Positions 5,966 through 13,428 are shown, numbered from the stretch's first letter. The stretch is DNA of 13,501 bases from Acidimicrobiia bacterium (GCA_009377735.1 WHTL01000073.1:1-13501), one strand, 5' to 3'. The notes: generated from the sequence alone by a model not told the origin. Made by a program: numbers and translations.

Positions 5966-8694
5966 CCCTCCGCGGCCATCTGCCGGAGAACGTAATGCAG
6001 GATGCCGCCGTTGCGGAGGTACTCCACTTCGATCAGGGTGTCTACTCGTGCCTTCGCCGAGAACTCGATCTTCGTGCCATCCTCGCGGGTGGCGACGACC
6101 TCGACCCCGGTGCCCGGAGTCAGGTCGTCGTTGGCTGCGATATCAAACCTCTCGGTGCCATCAAGACCGAGGGTCTCCGTACCCTGGCCCTCCTCGAACT
6201 GGAGCGGCAGAATCCCCATCATCACCAGGTTGGATCGGTGGATGCGTTCATACGATGTCGCAAGCACGGCCTTCACGCCGAGCAGGAATGGTCCCTTGGC
6301 CGCCCAGTCACGAGAAGATCCCATCCCATAATCGGCACCTGCGATCACGACCAGGGGGGTGCCCTGTTCCTTGTAGTTCATGGCAGCGTCGAAGATCGAC
6401 TTGACCTCGCCATCGGTGAAGTCCGTGGTCCAACCACCCTCGGTGCCCGGGGCAAGGTGGTTGCGTACCCGTATGTTGGCGAAGGTACCGCGGGTCATCA
6501 CCCGGTCGTTACCGCGACGCGAGCCGTAGGAGTTGAACATCGCCGGTTGCACCCCGTGCTCGACCAGGTACCGACCAGCAGGGGAATCGGCGGCGATGGA
6601 ACCGGCCGGGCTTATGTGGTCCGTGGTGACGGAATCCCCCAAGATGGCGAGGACTCGTGCCCCAGATATGGGAGCGATCGGTGTGGGATCGGGTCCCAGA
6701 TCGTCGAAGAAGGGTGGCTCCTGTACGTAGGTGGATTCCTCGTCCCAATCGAAGAGGGCCGACTCGGTGGTCTCGATCGCCCTCCATTCGTCTGATCCGG
6801 TGTAGACGTCGGCGTATCGTTCCTTGAATTTCTTCTCGTCGACGAATTCCGACACCAGGGCTGCCACCTCGCCTTGGGATGGCCACAGGTCTTTCAGATA
6901 GACCTTGGCGCCATCCCTGCTTACTCCAACCGGGTCATTTATCGGATCCCAGTTCACCGATCCGGCGAGTGCATACGCGACCACCAGGGGAGGTGATGCC
7001 AGATAGTTCGCCTGAACATCGGGTGAAATCCGGCCCTCGAAGTTTCGGTTGCCGGACAGAACGGACGCCGCAACGAGGTCGTTGGCATGGATGGCCTCGG
7101 AGATGGGCGGGTCGAGTGGGCCCGAGTTCCCGATGCACGTGGTGCATCCGTAGCCCACGACATGGAAACCCAGGGATTCGAGGTCGTCCATGAGACCGGA
7201 GTCGGTGAGATAGCTCGTTACCACCTTGGATCCCGGCGCAAGGGACGTCTTGACCCAGGGCTTGCTGGTCAACCCGAGCTGATGGGCCTTGCGGGCGACC
7301 AGGCCCGCGGCAACCATGACGTCGGGGTTGGAGGTGTTGGTGCAGGACGTGATGGCCGCGATGACGACCGATCCGTCGCGGAGAGGGAAGGCCTCGCCGT
7401 CACTCTCCACCAAGACGGTACCAGCGTCCTCGAGGACCGCCGTGGCAGTCGGGGCGAGGGCACCTCCCTCGGCGGTCCAATCGCTTACGGTGTCGTTCCC
7501 GCCGGAGAACCTACCGAAAGTGTTCTCGAGATCCTGGAGCCATTGGGTCTTCATGGCCGAGAGCGAGATACGGTCCTGTGGTCGTTTTGGCCCGGCGAGG
7601 GATGGCTCGACGGTCGACATGTCGAGTTCGAGGTCGGACGAGTAGGTGATCTGGCGATCATCATCACGCCACAGGCCCTGGAGCCTGAAGTACTGTTCGA
7701 TCGTCTCCACCAAATCAGGGTCGCGGCCGGTGAGCTTGAGATATCGGATGGTTTGCTCGTCGACAGGGAAGTAACCAACGGTCGCCCCGTACTCCGGTGC
7801 CATGTTGGCGATGGTCGCCCGGTTGGCCAAGGGCATCCCGGCGAGTCCGGGACCGTGGAATTCCACAAATTTTCCGACGACGCCGTGTTCACGGAGCATC
7901 TCGGTGACACGGAGCACGAGATCGGTTGCTGTTGCACCCTCGGGCAATGCACCGGTGAGCCGGAACCCAACCACCTCAGGGAGGAGCATGTAGAGAGGCT
8001 GGCCCACCATCGCCGCCTCGGCTTCGATCCCTCCGACTCCCCACCCGAGAACACCGAGACCGTTGATCATTGTCGTGTGGCTATCGGTTCCCACCAGGGA
8101 GTCCGGGTAGAGGAATTCACCGTCATCCCAAACGACCTTCGCCAGGTACTCCAGGTTCACCTGGTGGACGATGCCCGTAGCCGGTGGTACCACACTGAAA
8201 TTCTCGAAGGCGGAACGACCCCACTTGAGGAATTCGTAGCGTTCCTGATTCCGCTCGAACTCCTTATTGGAGTTGATCATCAGGGCGGCATCGCTGCCGA
8301 AGGTGTCTACCTGGACGGAGTGGTCGATCACGAGATCGACCGGGATGAGGGGGTTTACCTTGCTCGCAGAACCCTCATCGCCAGTAAGGGCGACGATGGC
8401 CTCCCGCATGGCGGCGAGGTCAACAACCGAGGGAACCCCCGTGAAGTCCTGGAGAACGACACGACCGCAGATGAAGGGAATCTCAGTCCGGGCAACATTC
8501 CGGGCGTCGTATGAGGCTATGGCATCCACATCGTCACTTGTGACCCGGACCCCGTCGAAGTTGCGGAGTGCGGATTCGAGAAGGATCTTGATCGAGTAGG
8601 GGAGGTTCTCGGTGCCCTCGACGGAGTTGAGTCTGGCTATCGACCGCTCACCAAAAGGGGTGCTGATCTTCTCCTGGGAATCGGAGGTTGTCAT
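5962..8694 (-). CDS. acnA: Aconitate hydratase A
   Basis: The 910-residue protein is full length for AcnA/IRP-type aconitase, which interconverts citrate and isocitrate in the TCA cycle. The three [4Fe-4S] ligands are Cys451 (AITSCTNTSNP) and Cys517 and Cys520 (GYGCTTCIGNSGPL). Other family signatures are VGTDSHTTMINGLGVLGWGV (201-220), GSVNWDP, the linker into the swivel domain near 660-680, LGDSVTTDHISPAG (685-698), and the substrate-binding YGMGSSRDWAAKGP (789-802). ATG 8694-8692 is preceded by AAGAAAGG five bases upstream; the open frame continues to 9132, but that extension would overlap the start of the divergent gene and lacks family similarity. A thioredoxin-like gene is coupled downstream. 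A perfect 7-bp inverted repeat lies 61 bp upstream of the start codon. Confidence 0.97.
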   Translation of the reverse strand: MTTSDSQEKISTPFGERSIARLNSVEGTENLPYSIKILLESALRNFDGVRVTSDDVDAIASYDARNVARTEIPFICGRVVLQDFTGVPSVVDLAAMREAIVALTGDEGSASKVNPLIPVDLVIDHSVQVDTFGSDAALMINSNKEFERNQERYEFLKWGRSAFENFSVVPPATGIVHQVNLEYLAKVVWDDGEFLYPDSLVGTDSHTTMINGLGVLGWGVGGIEAEAAMVGQPLYMLLPEVVGFRLTGALPEGATATDLVLRVTEMLREHGVVGKFVEFHGPGLAGMPLANRATIANMAPEYGATVGYFPVDEQTIRYLKLTGRDPDLVETIEQYFRLQGLWRDDDRQITYSSDLELDMSTVEPSLAGPKRPQDRISLSAMKTQWLQDLENTFGRFSGGNDTVSDWTAEGGALAPTATAVLEDAGTVLVESDGEAFPLRDGSVVIAAITSCTNTSNPDVMVAAGLVARKAHQLGLTSKPWVKTSLAPGSKVVTSYLTDSGLMDDLESLGFHVVGYGCTTCIGNSGPLDPPISEAIHANDLVAASVLSGNRNFEGRISPDVQANYLASPPLVVAYALAGSVNWDPINDPVGVSRDGAKVYLKDLWPSQGEVAALVSEFVDEKKFKERYADVYTGSDEWRAIETTESALFDWDEESTYVQEPPFFDDLGPDPTPIAPISGARVLAILGDSVTTDHISPAGSIAADSPAGRYLVEHGVQPAMFNSYGSRRGNDRVMTRGTFANIRVRNHLAPGTEGGWTTDFTDGEVKSIFDAAMNYKEQGTPLVVIAGADYGMGSSRDWAAKGPFLLGVKAVLATSYERIHRSNLVMMGILPLQFEEGQGTETLGLDGTERFDIAANDDLTPGTGVEVVATREDGTKIEFSAKARVDTLIEVEYLRNGGILHYVLRQMAAEG

Positions 8695-8754
8695 ATCGCC
8701 TTTCTTGACGTGCTCTCTCGTTATCCCCAGGTTACCGACTGAGGTACCCCACCC

Positions 8755-8781
8755 CATCAGGGCGATCGGCGAATCCTGATG
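8755..8781 (-). promoter_or_regulatory. Inverted repeat in the aconitase upstream region
   Basis: CATCAGG (8755-8761) and CCTGATG (8775-8781) are perfect 7-bp arms around 13 nt that include CGATCG. A separate 10-bp palindrome GAAGATCTTC lies at 8806-8815. Both fall in the 169-bp gap between the divergent acnA and double-propeller genes. They could be operator sites for either gene, or the first could be a leader stem-loop of acnA mRNA. I found no convincing -35/-10 pair for acnA here; TAATTT (8824-8829) could serve the plus-strand gene. Confidence 0.4.
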
Positions 8782-8863
8782 CTTACACTCAAGACGCGAA
8801 AAAGGGAAGATCTTCGTCCGTCCTAATTTCTGCCAGCGGAGCTTGCCACGGCGTGTTTCAATC

Positions 8864-11221
8864 ATGGGTATGGCCGATAACACCACGACGCTGGCGTATG
8901 GGGCAGGGTTCGTGGGCGTGCTGTTGGTCGTTGTGGTGATCGTAGGTCTCGTGAGCGACAGGGAGGATTCCGATATCACCACCCCGGCGCCGACGACGAC
9001 ATCCCCGGTATCGGCCGACACCACCGGGTTCGCACCTGTGCCGACCCCCACTCCTTCGCGTACGACGACGGTTCCAGCCCCGCTTGGGGGAATCGCCCCG
9101 GTGTGGTCGCGACGGTCGGAATGGGCTGGCACAGTGACGGTCGGGAAGGGTCACGGAATGCTGGCTACACCCGGGATCCTCGCCGGCGTCTACCACGAGG
9201 ATGGCGTTGTCTTCGCGGTCGGCATGGATAGCAGTGACCTATTGTGGACGACGCTGACCGCCGACGACTCCACCGCCAATCTCCTCTCCATAAAGGACGG
9301 GGGAGCGGTTATCGCAGGAGGACCTGGTTATCTGGTCTCGCTCGACCTCAGCACGGGGAGCATCAACTGGCGAAGCGAATTCGCAGACTCTCTCAGTCCT
9401 ATCAGCGTGGTTTCCGATAGTGGTGAACTACATGCGTTCTTGGAGCGATCATCGGGCGATAGCACCCCTCCACATGAGTTGATCAAGATCGACGAGGCCA
9501 CAGGTACTGTCATCTGGCGGACGGCACTCGGTCACCGTGACGCCGCCATTCAAGTCCAATCCAGAGATCTCGCCCGTGCGGGAGACACTCTCCTGGTGAA
9601 TGTGGGCATCGCCGTACACGGTGTAGATGCCACGAGCGGGGAGATCCGGTGGGTGGCCGAGGTCGGGTGGTCCGGTGATGTTCCTGGCAAACGGATGGTG
9701 GTTGATGAGGGCATTGCCTATGTCCCAGGTGCCAACGGTGTTGTGGCGCTCGATGTCGAAACGGGCGACCGGCTCAGCACTATCGACGCCTGCCCCGGGG
9801 CGACACCCGTGACCGTGAGGAACGGCCAGGTGGTGTTGCTGGATAACTGCGGGGTCCAAGCCAAGGTTGTCGGTGACGGGGAGACGGTCTGGCAGATGGA
9901 GCTGGAACAACCGGTCACGGCGACCGTATACGACGACATCGTCCATGTGCTGGAGCCGGAATCTGTGGTGGCGATCGGCCCCGATGGTCAGACGATCTGG
10001 AACTATGCCACAGAACATGAGGGCAACCAGTCCATGATGTCCACCGCACATGGCGTGGTGGTGTTCGGTGACCACGGGATCCAGACCTTCAATCCCTACA
10101 CCGGTTCCACCTGGTGGTCGATCCCTCGTGGCACCATGCAACCACCCGTATTCCGTTCCAACCGTATTCTGGTCTCGCACACCGACGGGACCCTCGCCCA
10201 GTATCGCGACCTGGGACTGAGGTCGTGGCGGGAAATACCTGAGGCACCGGTGACCCCGCGTTCGTTCGTCACCGGGGTGTGGACTGGGTCAGAGATCGTT
10301 GCCTGGTCGGGCTACTCGGGGACCGCCCCTGCGAACACCGCCCTGGTTGGTGTCGGTTTCGATCCCGAAGTGGGCGATTGGCGGGTGCTCTCCGAACCAC
10401 CCATCAACGGTGGCTGGTATCAAATGAGCGTTGAGTTGATGGATGGTGGGGTGGCGCTCTTCGGTGGGGTCACCGAAATTGTCGGAGAAGTCGGGACCGG
10501 GGCGATCTACGACCTCGATGACGACCAATGGCGGAAGATGGCTCCAACCGAGGGACTCGACCTACTGGATGGGGTATGGACCGGCCACGAGTTGCTGGTG
10601 GTGGGATGGTCGGATTCCGCACCGAGGCTGATGGCCTATGATCCCGTCGCCGATAGGTGGGCGGAACGTTCCCCGCTCCAAATGGTCGCGGTTGACACCC
10701 TGACCTGGGGAAACGGCACTCTATTCGTCACCGGCGATTCTTCTGAGGACGTAGGGGACAATCGTGGGGAACTGGTGCACGCCTATAACCCCGAGGATGA
10801 CGAATGGGAGCGGCTCCCATCGGCACCCATATCGGAGCGCTTTCTGCATTCCGCTACCTGGACTGGTGAGGAGCTGGTGGTCTTCGGTGGTATCGGTCCA
10901 GGTAGCGAGGACCTCGCCGATGGTGCCGCCTACAACCCCACCACCAGAGAGTGGCGCCCTATCGCCCCGAGTCCCCTCGAGGGACGACACGGACACAAGA
11001 CCGTGTGGACCGGAAACGAGCTGTTGATCCTGGGAGGAAGGGCGGGTTCCAACCCAGACGACCGGGAATTGCGCACCGCGGCCGCCTACAACCCGGATAC
11101 GGATATGTGGCGCCAGCTAGCAGACCTCCCGGTCACCATGTCGGCAATGGCTCCCTTTTGGGTCCCAGACGAAGGTCTGGTCATCTGGGGTTCAAACGGT
11201 GGCTTCCTTCTGCCCCAGTGA
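8864..11221 (+). CDS. Membrane-anchored double beta-propeller protein (PQQ-like followed by kelch repeats)
   Basis: The 785-residue product has a hydrophobic anchor (about 10-31), a Thr/Pro linker (about 38-73), and two repeat regions. Residues about 80-455 hold PQQ-like repeats with the recurring pattern of a strand, a [DA]-x-x-[ST]-G turn and an aromatic, such as LDLSTGSINWRSEF, IDEATGTVIWRTALG, VDATSGEIRWVAEVG and GPDGQTIWNYATE. Residues about 460-785 hold kelch-type repeats with a WTGxELLVxGG core and an AYNPxxxxW end, such as WTGEELVVFGG with AAYNPTTREW and WTGNELLILGG with AAYNPDTDMW. Two cysteines (DACPG and DNCGV) could form a disulfide. It is probably exposed outside the membrane and used for binding or scaffolding. 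ATG 8864 and ATG 8870 are both plausible starts; neither has a clear ribosome binding site. The stop is 9 bp from the convergent regulator gene. Confidence 0.88.
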   Translation: MGMADNTTTLAYGAGFVGVLLVVVVIVGLVSDREDSDITTPAPTTTSPVSADTTGFAPVPTPTPSRTTTVPAPLGGIAPVWSRRSEWAGTVTVGKGHGMLATPGILAGVYHEDGVVFAVGMDSSDLLWTTLTADDSTANLLSIKDGGAVIAGGPGYLVSLDLSTGSINWRSEFADSLSPISVVSDSGELHAFLERSSGDSTPPHELIKIDEATGTVIWRTALGHRDAAIQVQSRDLARAGDTLLVNVGIAVHGVDATSGEIRWVAEVGWSGDVPGKRMVVDEGIAYVPGANGVVALDVETGDRLSTIDACPGATPVTVRNGQVVLLDNCGVQAKVVGDGETVWQMELEQPVTATVYDDIVHVLEPESVVAIGPDGQTIWNYATEHEGNQSMMSTAHGVVVFGDHGIQTFNPYTGSTWWSIPRGTMQPPVFRSNRILVSHTDGTLAQYRDLGLRSWREIPEAPVTPRSFVTGVWTGSEIVAWSGYSGTAPANTALVGVGFDPEVGDWRVLSEPPINGGWYQMSVELMDGGVALFGGVTEIVGEVGTGAIYDLDDDQWRKMAPTEGLDLLDGVWTGHELLVVGWSDSAPRLMAYDPVADRWAERSPLQMVAVDTLTWGNGTLFVTGDSSEDVGDNRGELVHAYNPEDDEWERLPSAPISERFLHSATWTGEELVVFGGIGPGSEDLADGAAYNPTTREWRPIAPSPLEGRHGHKTVWTGNELLILGGRAGSNPDDRELRTAAAYNPDTDMWRQLADLPVTMSAMAPFWVPDEGLVIWGSNGGFLLPQ

Positions 11222-11230
11222 ACCCCTCTT

Positions 11231-11953
11231 TCACCCGATGGTGAGTGGGATCTCCGTCACACAATTGGCGTTGAGGGACTGTGCCGGGAACACCACCGGG
11301 TCCACATCCTGGGCCAGTGATGCCATGAGACCGGCGACGATGCCGCGGTCGAGGGAGCACACCACCTCTGGGTGATTGTTTCCCGCATTGCCAAAAGGAC
11401 AATGGGATGTGAGGAGTCGGTGACCCTCGACATCGGGGTCGACCGAGAAACCCAGGCCCGTCATCGCCTTGGCAACCGCGGAGACCGCTTCGGGGTAACC
11501 CTCCTCGTCGGGTTGGCCGATCTCTATAGCGATCTCCATCCCGAATTGACGACCGACCTTTTCGGCTACGGCCGAGAGATCGTCGGATCCGAGTTCACCT
11601 ATGACCTTGATCAACAACTCCACCAGAAGTTCGTATCGGCGGGGGGCGAAGTGGATCTCGACCTCTTTGGAGGACGGTGCATAGTGCTTGGCCGGTCGGC
11701 CGACACTGCGCCCCTCGCTGCCTACGGCCTGACGCTGGGACACCTCGAGATAGCCCTCATTGGCGAGCCGGTCGAGATGATGGCGGGCCACATTGGGGTG
11801 GAGGTCGAATACCTCGGCAATGCTGGACGTTGTCACCGCAATGGGCGCCTGGCGGACGGCGATATAGATGGCGCGACGTGTGGGATCGCCGAGTGCGGCG
11901 GTCAGATCGCCTATGTCACGGTCGAGTTGTTCGTCGAGCTTGGGAGAGGTCAT
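11231..11953 (-). CDS. SufR-like winged-helix transcriptional regulator with a C-terminal cysteine cluster
   Basis: The 240-residue protein has an ArsR-like winged helix-turn-helix domain (about 13-95): ALGDPTRRAIYIAVR, SIAEVFDLHPNVARHHLDRLANEGYLE as the recognition region, and a GRPAKHY wing. The C-terminal half carries Cys185 (SHCPFGNAG), Cys199 (EVVCSLDRG) and Cys231 (NANCVTEI). The spacing C-x13-C-x31-C resembles the Fe-S ligand layout of SufR repressors, which sense Fe-S status and control Fe-S assembly genes. Divergent pairing with an Mrp/ApbC gene fits that role. ATG 11953-11951 is chosen because TATACT (11970-11965) lies 11 nt upstream; the frame extends to 12043, but that extension would overlap the mrp start. 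It could instead be a general ArsR-type regulator with metal-binding cysteines. Confidence 0.78.
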   Translation of the reverse strand: MTSPKLDEQLDRDIGDLTAALGDPTRRAIYIAVRQAPIAVTTSSIAEVFDLHPNVARHHLDRLANEGYLEVSQRQAVGSEGRSVGRPAKHYAPSSKEVEIHFAPRRYELLVELLIKVIGELGSDDLSAVAEKVGRQFGMEIAIEIGQPDEEGYPEAVSAVAKAMTGLGFSVDPDVEGHRLLTSHCPFGNAGNNHPEVVCSLDRGIVAGLMASLAQDVDPVVFPAQSLNANCVTEIPLTIG

Positions 11954-11964
11954 GTGTTGCTGCG

Positions 11965-11993
11965 AGTATAGGCGAAACACCCGACATAACACC
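11965..11993 (-). promoter_or_regulatory. Regulator promoter and candidate operator between sufR-like and mrp genes
   Basis: On the minus strand TATACT (11970-11965) is a good -10 box for the regulator. Just upstream, GGTGTT occurs twice with a 12-bp period (11993-11988 and 11981-11976). A related GTGTT (11954-11958, plus strand) faces AACAC (11976-11980) as an inverted pair. Such spaced half-sites could bind the regulator itself, controlling both divergent genes. Motif matching by eye only. Confidence 0.35.
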
Positions 11994-12011
11994 GCCGTCA
12001 TAGGGGAAATC

Positions 12012-13091
12012 ATGCCCACATCCGAATCGATCAGAGCCTCCATAGAAGAGGTGCACGATCCCCTTTTGGGTCGTACGCTGGGGGATCTCGGTCTAATCTC
12101 GGAGATAGATCAGGGGATTCTCGGTGGTGCCAAGATCAGGCTGCTCACCCCCGTTCCCAACCACCCCCACCTCCCCGAACTCGATGCCGCAGTCCGCGTG
12201 GCGTCACCCGGTCGTGTCTCGACGGTCGATTTCGATGTGATGACCGACGAGCAGCGCAAATCACTCATGGACCGTCTCCGCGACGGCGCAGGTCCCACGG
12301 TGGGGCAGCCTGGGTCGGCGACACGGGTGATCGCCATCTCCTCGGGTAAGGGTGGCGTAGGAAAATCTTCCGTTTCGGCCAACCTTGCGGTAGAACTGGC
12401 GAAACGCGGGAAGCGGGTGGGACTCATCGATGCCGACATCTGGGGGTTCTCCATCCCCAGGATGTTGGGCATTGATACCCCGCCTGTCGTCATTGACGAG
12501 TCGATCATCCCCCCGCGTCGTCATGGTGTGAAGGCCATGTCAATGGACTATTTCGTCCCCGAGGACAAGGCCGTGGTGTGGAGGGGACCGATGCTCCACA
12601 AGGCAATCGAGCAGTTCCTGGAAGATGTTTTCTGGGACGCACCGGACTACCTCATCGTGGACATGCCGCCGGGAACGGGAGACATTTCCATCTCGATGAG
12701 CCAGTTCCTTCCCCGGGCCCAGGTGCTTGTGGTGACCACCCCCCAGCCCACCGCCCAGCGGGTGGCGCGTCGGGCCGCCCTCATGGCCGACGAGGTCGAT
12801 CAGGAGGTGATCGGCGTCGTGGAGAACATGTCGTGGTTCACCGGCGACGACGGGAAACGATACGAGATCTTCGGATCGGGTGGGGGAGAGGCCCTGGCCG
12901 CTGAGATCGGGGTTCCCCTCATCGTCCAGGTCCCGCTACTTCCCGAGATGAGATCCGGTGCCGACCATGGTGAGCCGATCGCCATCGTCGCCCCCGGCTC
13001 CGAGGTGGAAGTTGCCTTCGAGAAGCTCGCCGACGCCGTGGAAGCCGCCAAGCCCAGGGTGCGCATGCACCCCGACCTAGTCATCAAGTAG
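12012..13091 (+). CDS. mrp: Mrp/ApbC-family P-loop ATPase (Fe-S carrier family), cysteine-free
   Basis: The 359-residue protein has an N-terminal DUF59/MIP18-type domain (about 5-65, with VHDPLLGRTLGDLGLI) and a ParA/MinD-type NTPase domain (about 105-345). The deviant Walker A motif SSGKGGVGKSS (110-120), DADIWGFSIPRM (140-151) and VDMPPGTGD (216-224) are intact. These proteins load and transfer Fe-S clusters in the cytoplasm. The usual CxxC pair after ENMS is replaced by ENMSWFTGDDGKRYEIFG, and no cysteine occurs anywhere in the protein. ATG 12012 has AGGGG six bases upstream; the frame extends further upstream into the divergent regulator gene but those codons are not used. The 3' end is followed after 35 bp by the stem-loop array. 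Confidence 0.93.
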   Translation: MPTSESIRASIEEVHDPLLGRTLGDLGLISEIDQGILGGAKIRLLTPVPNHPHLPELDAAVRVASPGRVSTVDFDVMTDEQRKSLMDRLRDGAGPTVGQPGSATRVIAISSGKGGVGKSSVSANLAVELAKRGKRVGLIDADIWGFSIPRMLGIDTPPVVIDESIIPPRRHGVKAMSMDYFVPEDKAVVWRGPMLHKAIEQFLEDVFWDAPDYLIVDMPPGTGDISISMSQFLPRAQVLVVTTPQPTAQRVARRAALMADEVDQEVIGVVENMSWFTGDDGKRYEIFGSGGGEALAAEIGVPLIVQVPLLPEMRSGADHGEPIAIVAPGSEVEVAFEKLADAVEAAKPRVRMHPDLVIK

Positions 13092-13128
13092 CTCACGGGA
13101 GCGAGTGCAGCCGGCAGTTCCCCATCCG

Positions 13129-13175
13129 TTCTGTGCGGATTTTTGACGCGATGGGGGGTGAAGATCCGCACAGAA
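13129..13175 (+). repeat. Array unit 1 stem-loop
   Basis: TTCTGTGCGGAT (13129-13140) pairs perfectly with ATCCGCACAGAA (13164-13175) around the 23-nt loop TTTTGACGCGAT then GGGGGG then TGAAG. The CCCCATC just before it (13120-13126) is complementary to GATGGGG in the loop. Confidence 0.85.
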
Positions 13176-13199
13176 GGGTGTTGGACTGTCCGGGTTTCG

Positions 13200-13246
13200 T
13201 TCTGCGCGGATTTTTGACGCGATGGGGGGTGAAGATCCGAGCAGAA
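13200..13246 (+). repeat. Array unit 2 stem-loop
   Basis: TTCTGCGCGGAT (13200-13211) pairs with ATCCGAGCAGAA (13235-13246) with one G-A mismatch. Relative to unit 1, the sixth pair has changed from T-A to C-G, a double change that keeps pairing. The 23-nt loop is identical to unit 1. Confidence 0.82.
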
Positions 13247-13271
13247 GGGTGTTGGGGCTCCCCGGGTTTCG

Positions 13272-13319
13272 TTCTGTGCGGATTTTTGACGCGATGGGGG
13301 GGTGAAGATCCGCGCAGAA
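13272..13319 (+). repeat. Array unit 3 stem-loop
   Basis: TTCTGTGCGGAT (13272-13283) pairs with ATCCGCGCAGAA (13308-13319); the sixth pair is a U-G wobble in plus-strand RNA. The loop has one extra G (seven instead of six), otherwise identical. Confidence 0.82.
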
Positions 13320-13352
13320 GGGTGTTGGGCTGTCCAGTCCTCGTACCCCTCG

Positions 13353-13399
13353 TTCTGTGTGGATTTTTGACGCGATGGGGGGTGAAGATCCGCGCAGAA
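13353..13399 (+). repeat. Array unit 4 stem-loop
   Basis: TTCTGTGTGGAT (13353-13364) pairs with ATCCGCGCAGAA (13388-13399) with two U-G wobbles in plus-strand RNA. The 23-nt loop is identical to units 1 and 2. The unit ends with the same GGACTGTCC spacer as unit 1. Confidence 0.82.
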
Positions 13400-13428
13400 G
13401 GGTGTTGGACTGTCCGGGTTTCGTTCTG

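Larger units (their letters stand above)
13127..13428 (+). repeat. Tandem array of four stem-loop units plus a partial fifth
   Basis: Units begin with CGTTCTG at 13127, 13198, 13270, 13351 and (partial, seven bases) 13422, giving periods of 71, 72, 81 and 71 bp. Each full unit is a 12-bp stem, a 23-24-nt loop, the closing arm, and a GGGTGTTGG spacer that also contains a small inverted repeat (GGACTGTCC in units 1 and 4, GGGGCTCCCC in unit 2). Unit 3 has about 10 extra bases in its spacer. The array lies just after mrp. Frame lengths change between units (71 is not a multiple of three), so it is not a conserved protein-coding repeat. It may be an RNA-level or DNA-hairpin element. Confidence 0.9.

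Noticed and set aside
5938..6795. 285-codon plus-strand frame opposite the end of acnA
   Set aside because: Antisense shadow of the aconitase swivel domain; no supporting start signal.
7087..8514. 475-codon plus-strand frame opposite acnA
   Set aside because: Shadow frame in a highly conserved gene of high GC; composition is rich in Gly, Glu, His and Arg, without domain features.
5962..9132. Longer aconitase with an N-terminal extension from 9132
   Set aside because: The extension lies antisense to the double-propeller gene, has no aconitase similarity, and the ATG at 8694 has a good ribosome binding site and gives the normal family length.
11868..12011. Longer Mrp start upstream of 12012
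   Set aside because: It would overlap the divergent regulator gene and its promoter; ATG 12012 has an AGGGG site and starts the family-like N-terminus.
13091..13126. Rho-independent terminator of mrp
   Set aside because: Only a 4-bp GCTC/GAGC stem is present, with no T run.
13127..13428. CRISPR array
   Set aside because: Spacers are similar to each other, repeats vary within the stem, and the unit is too long; no cas gene is nearby.
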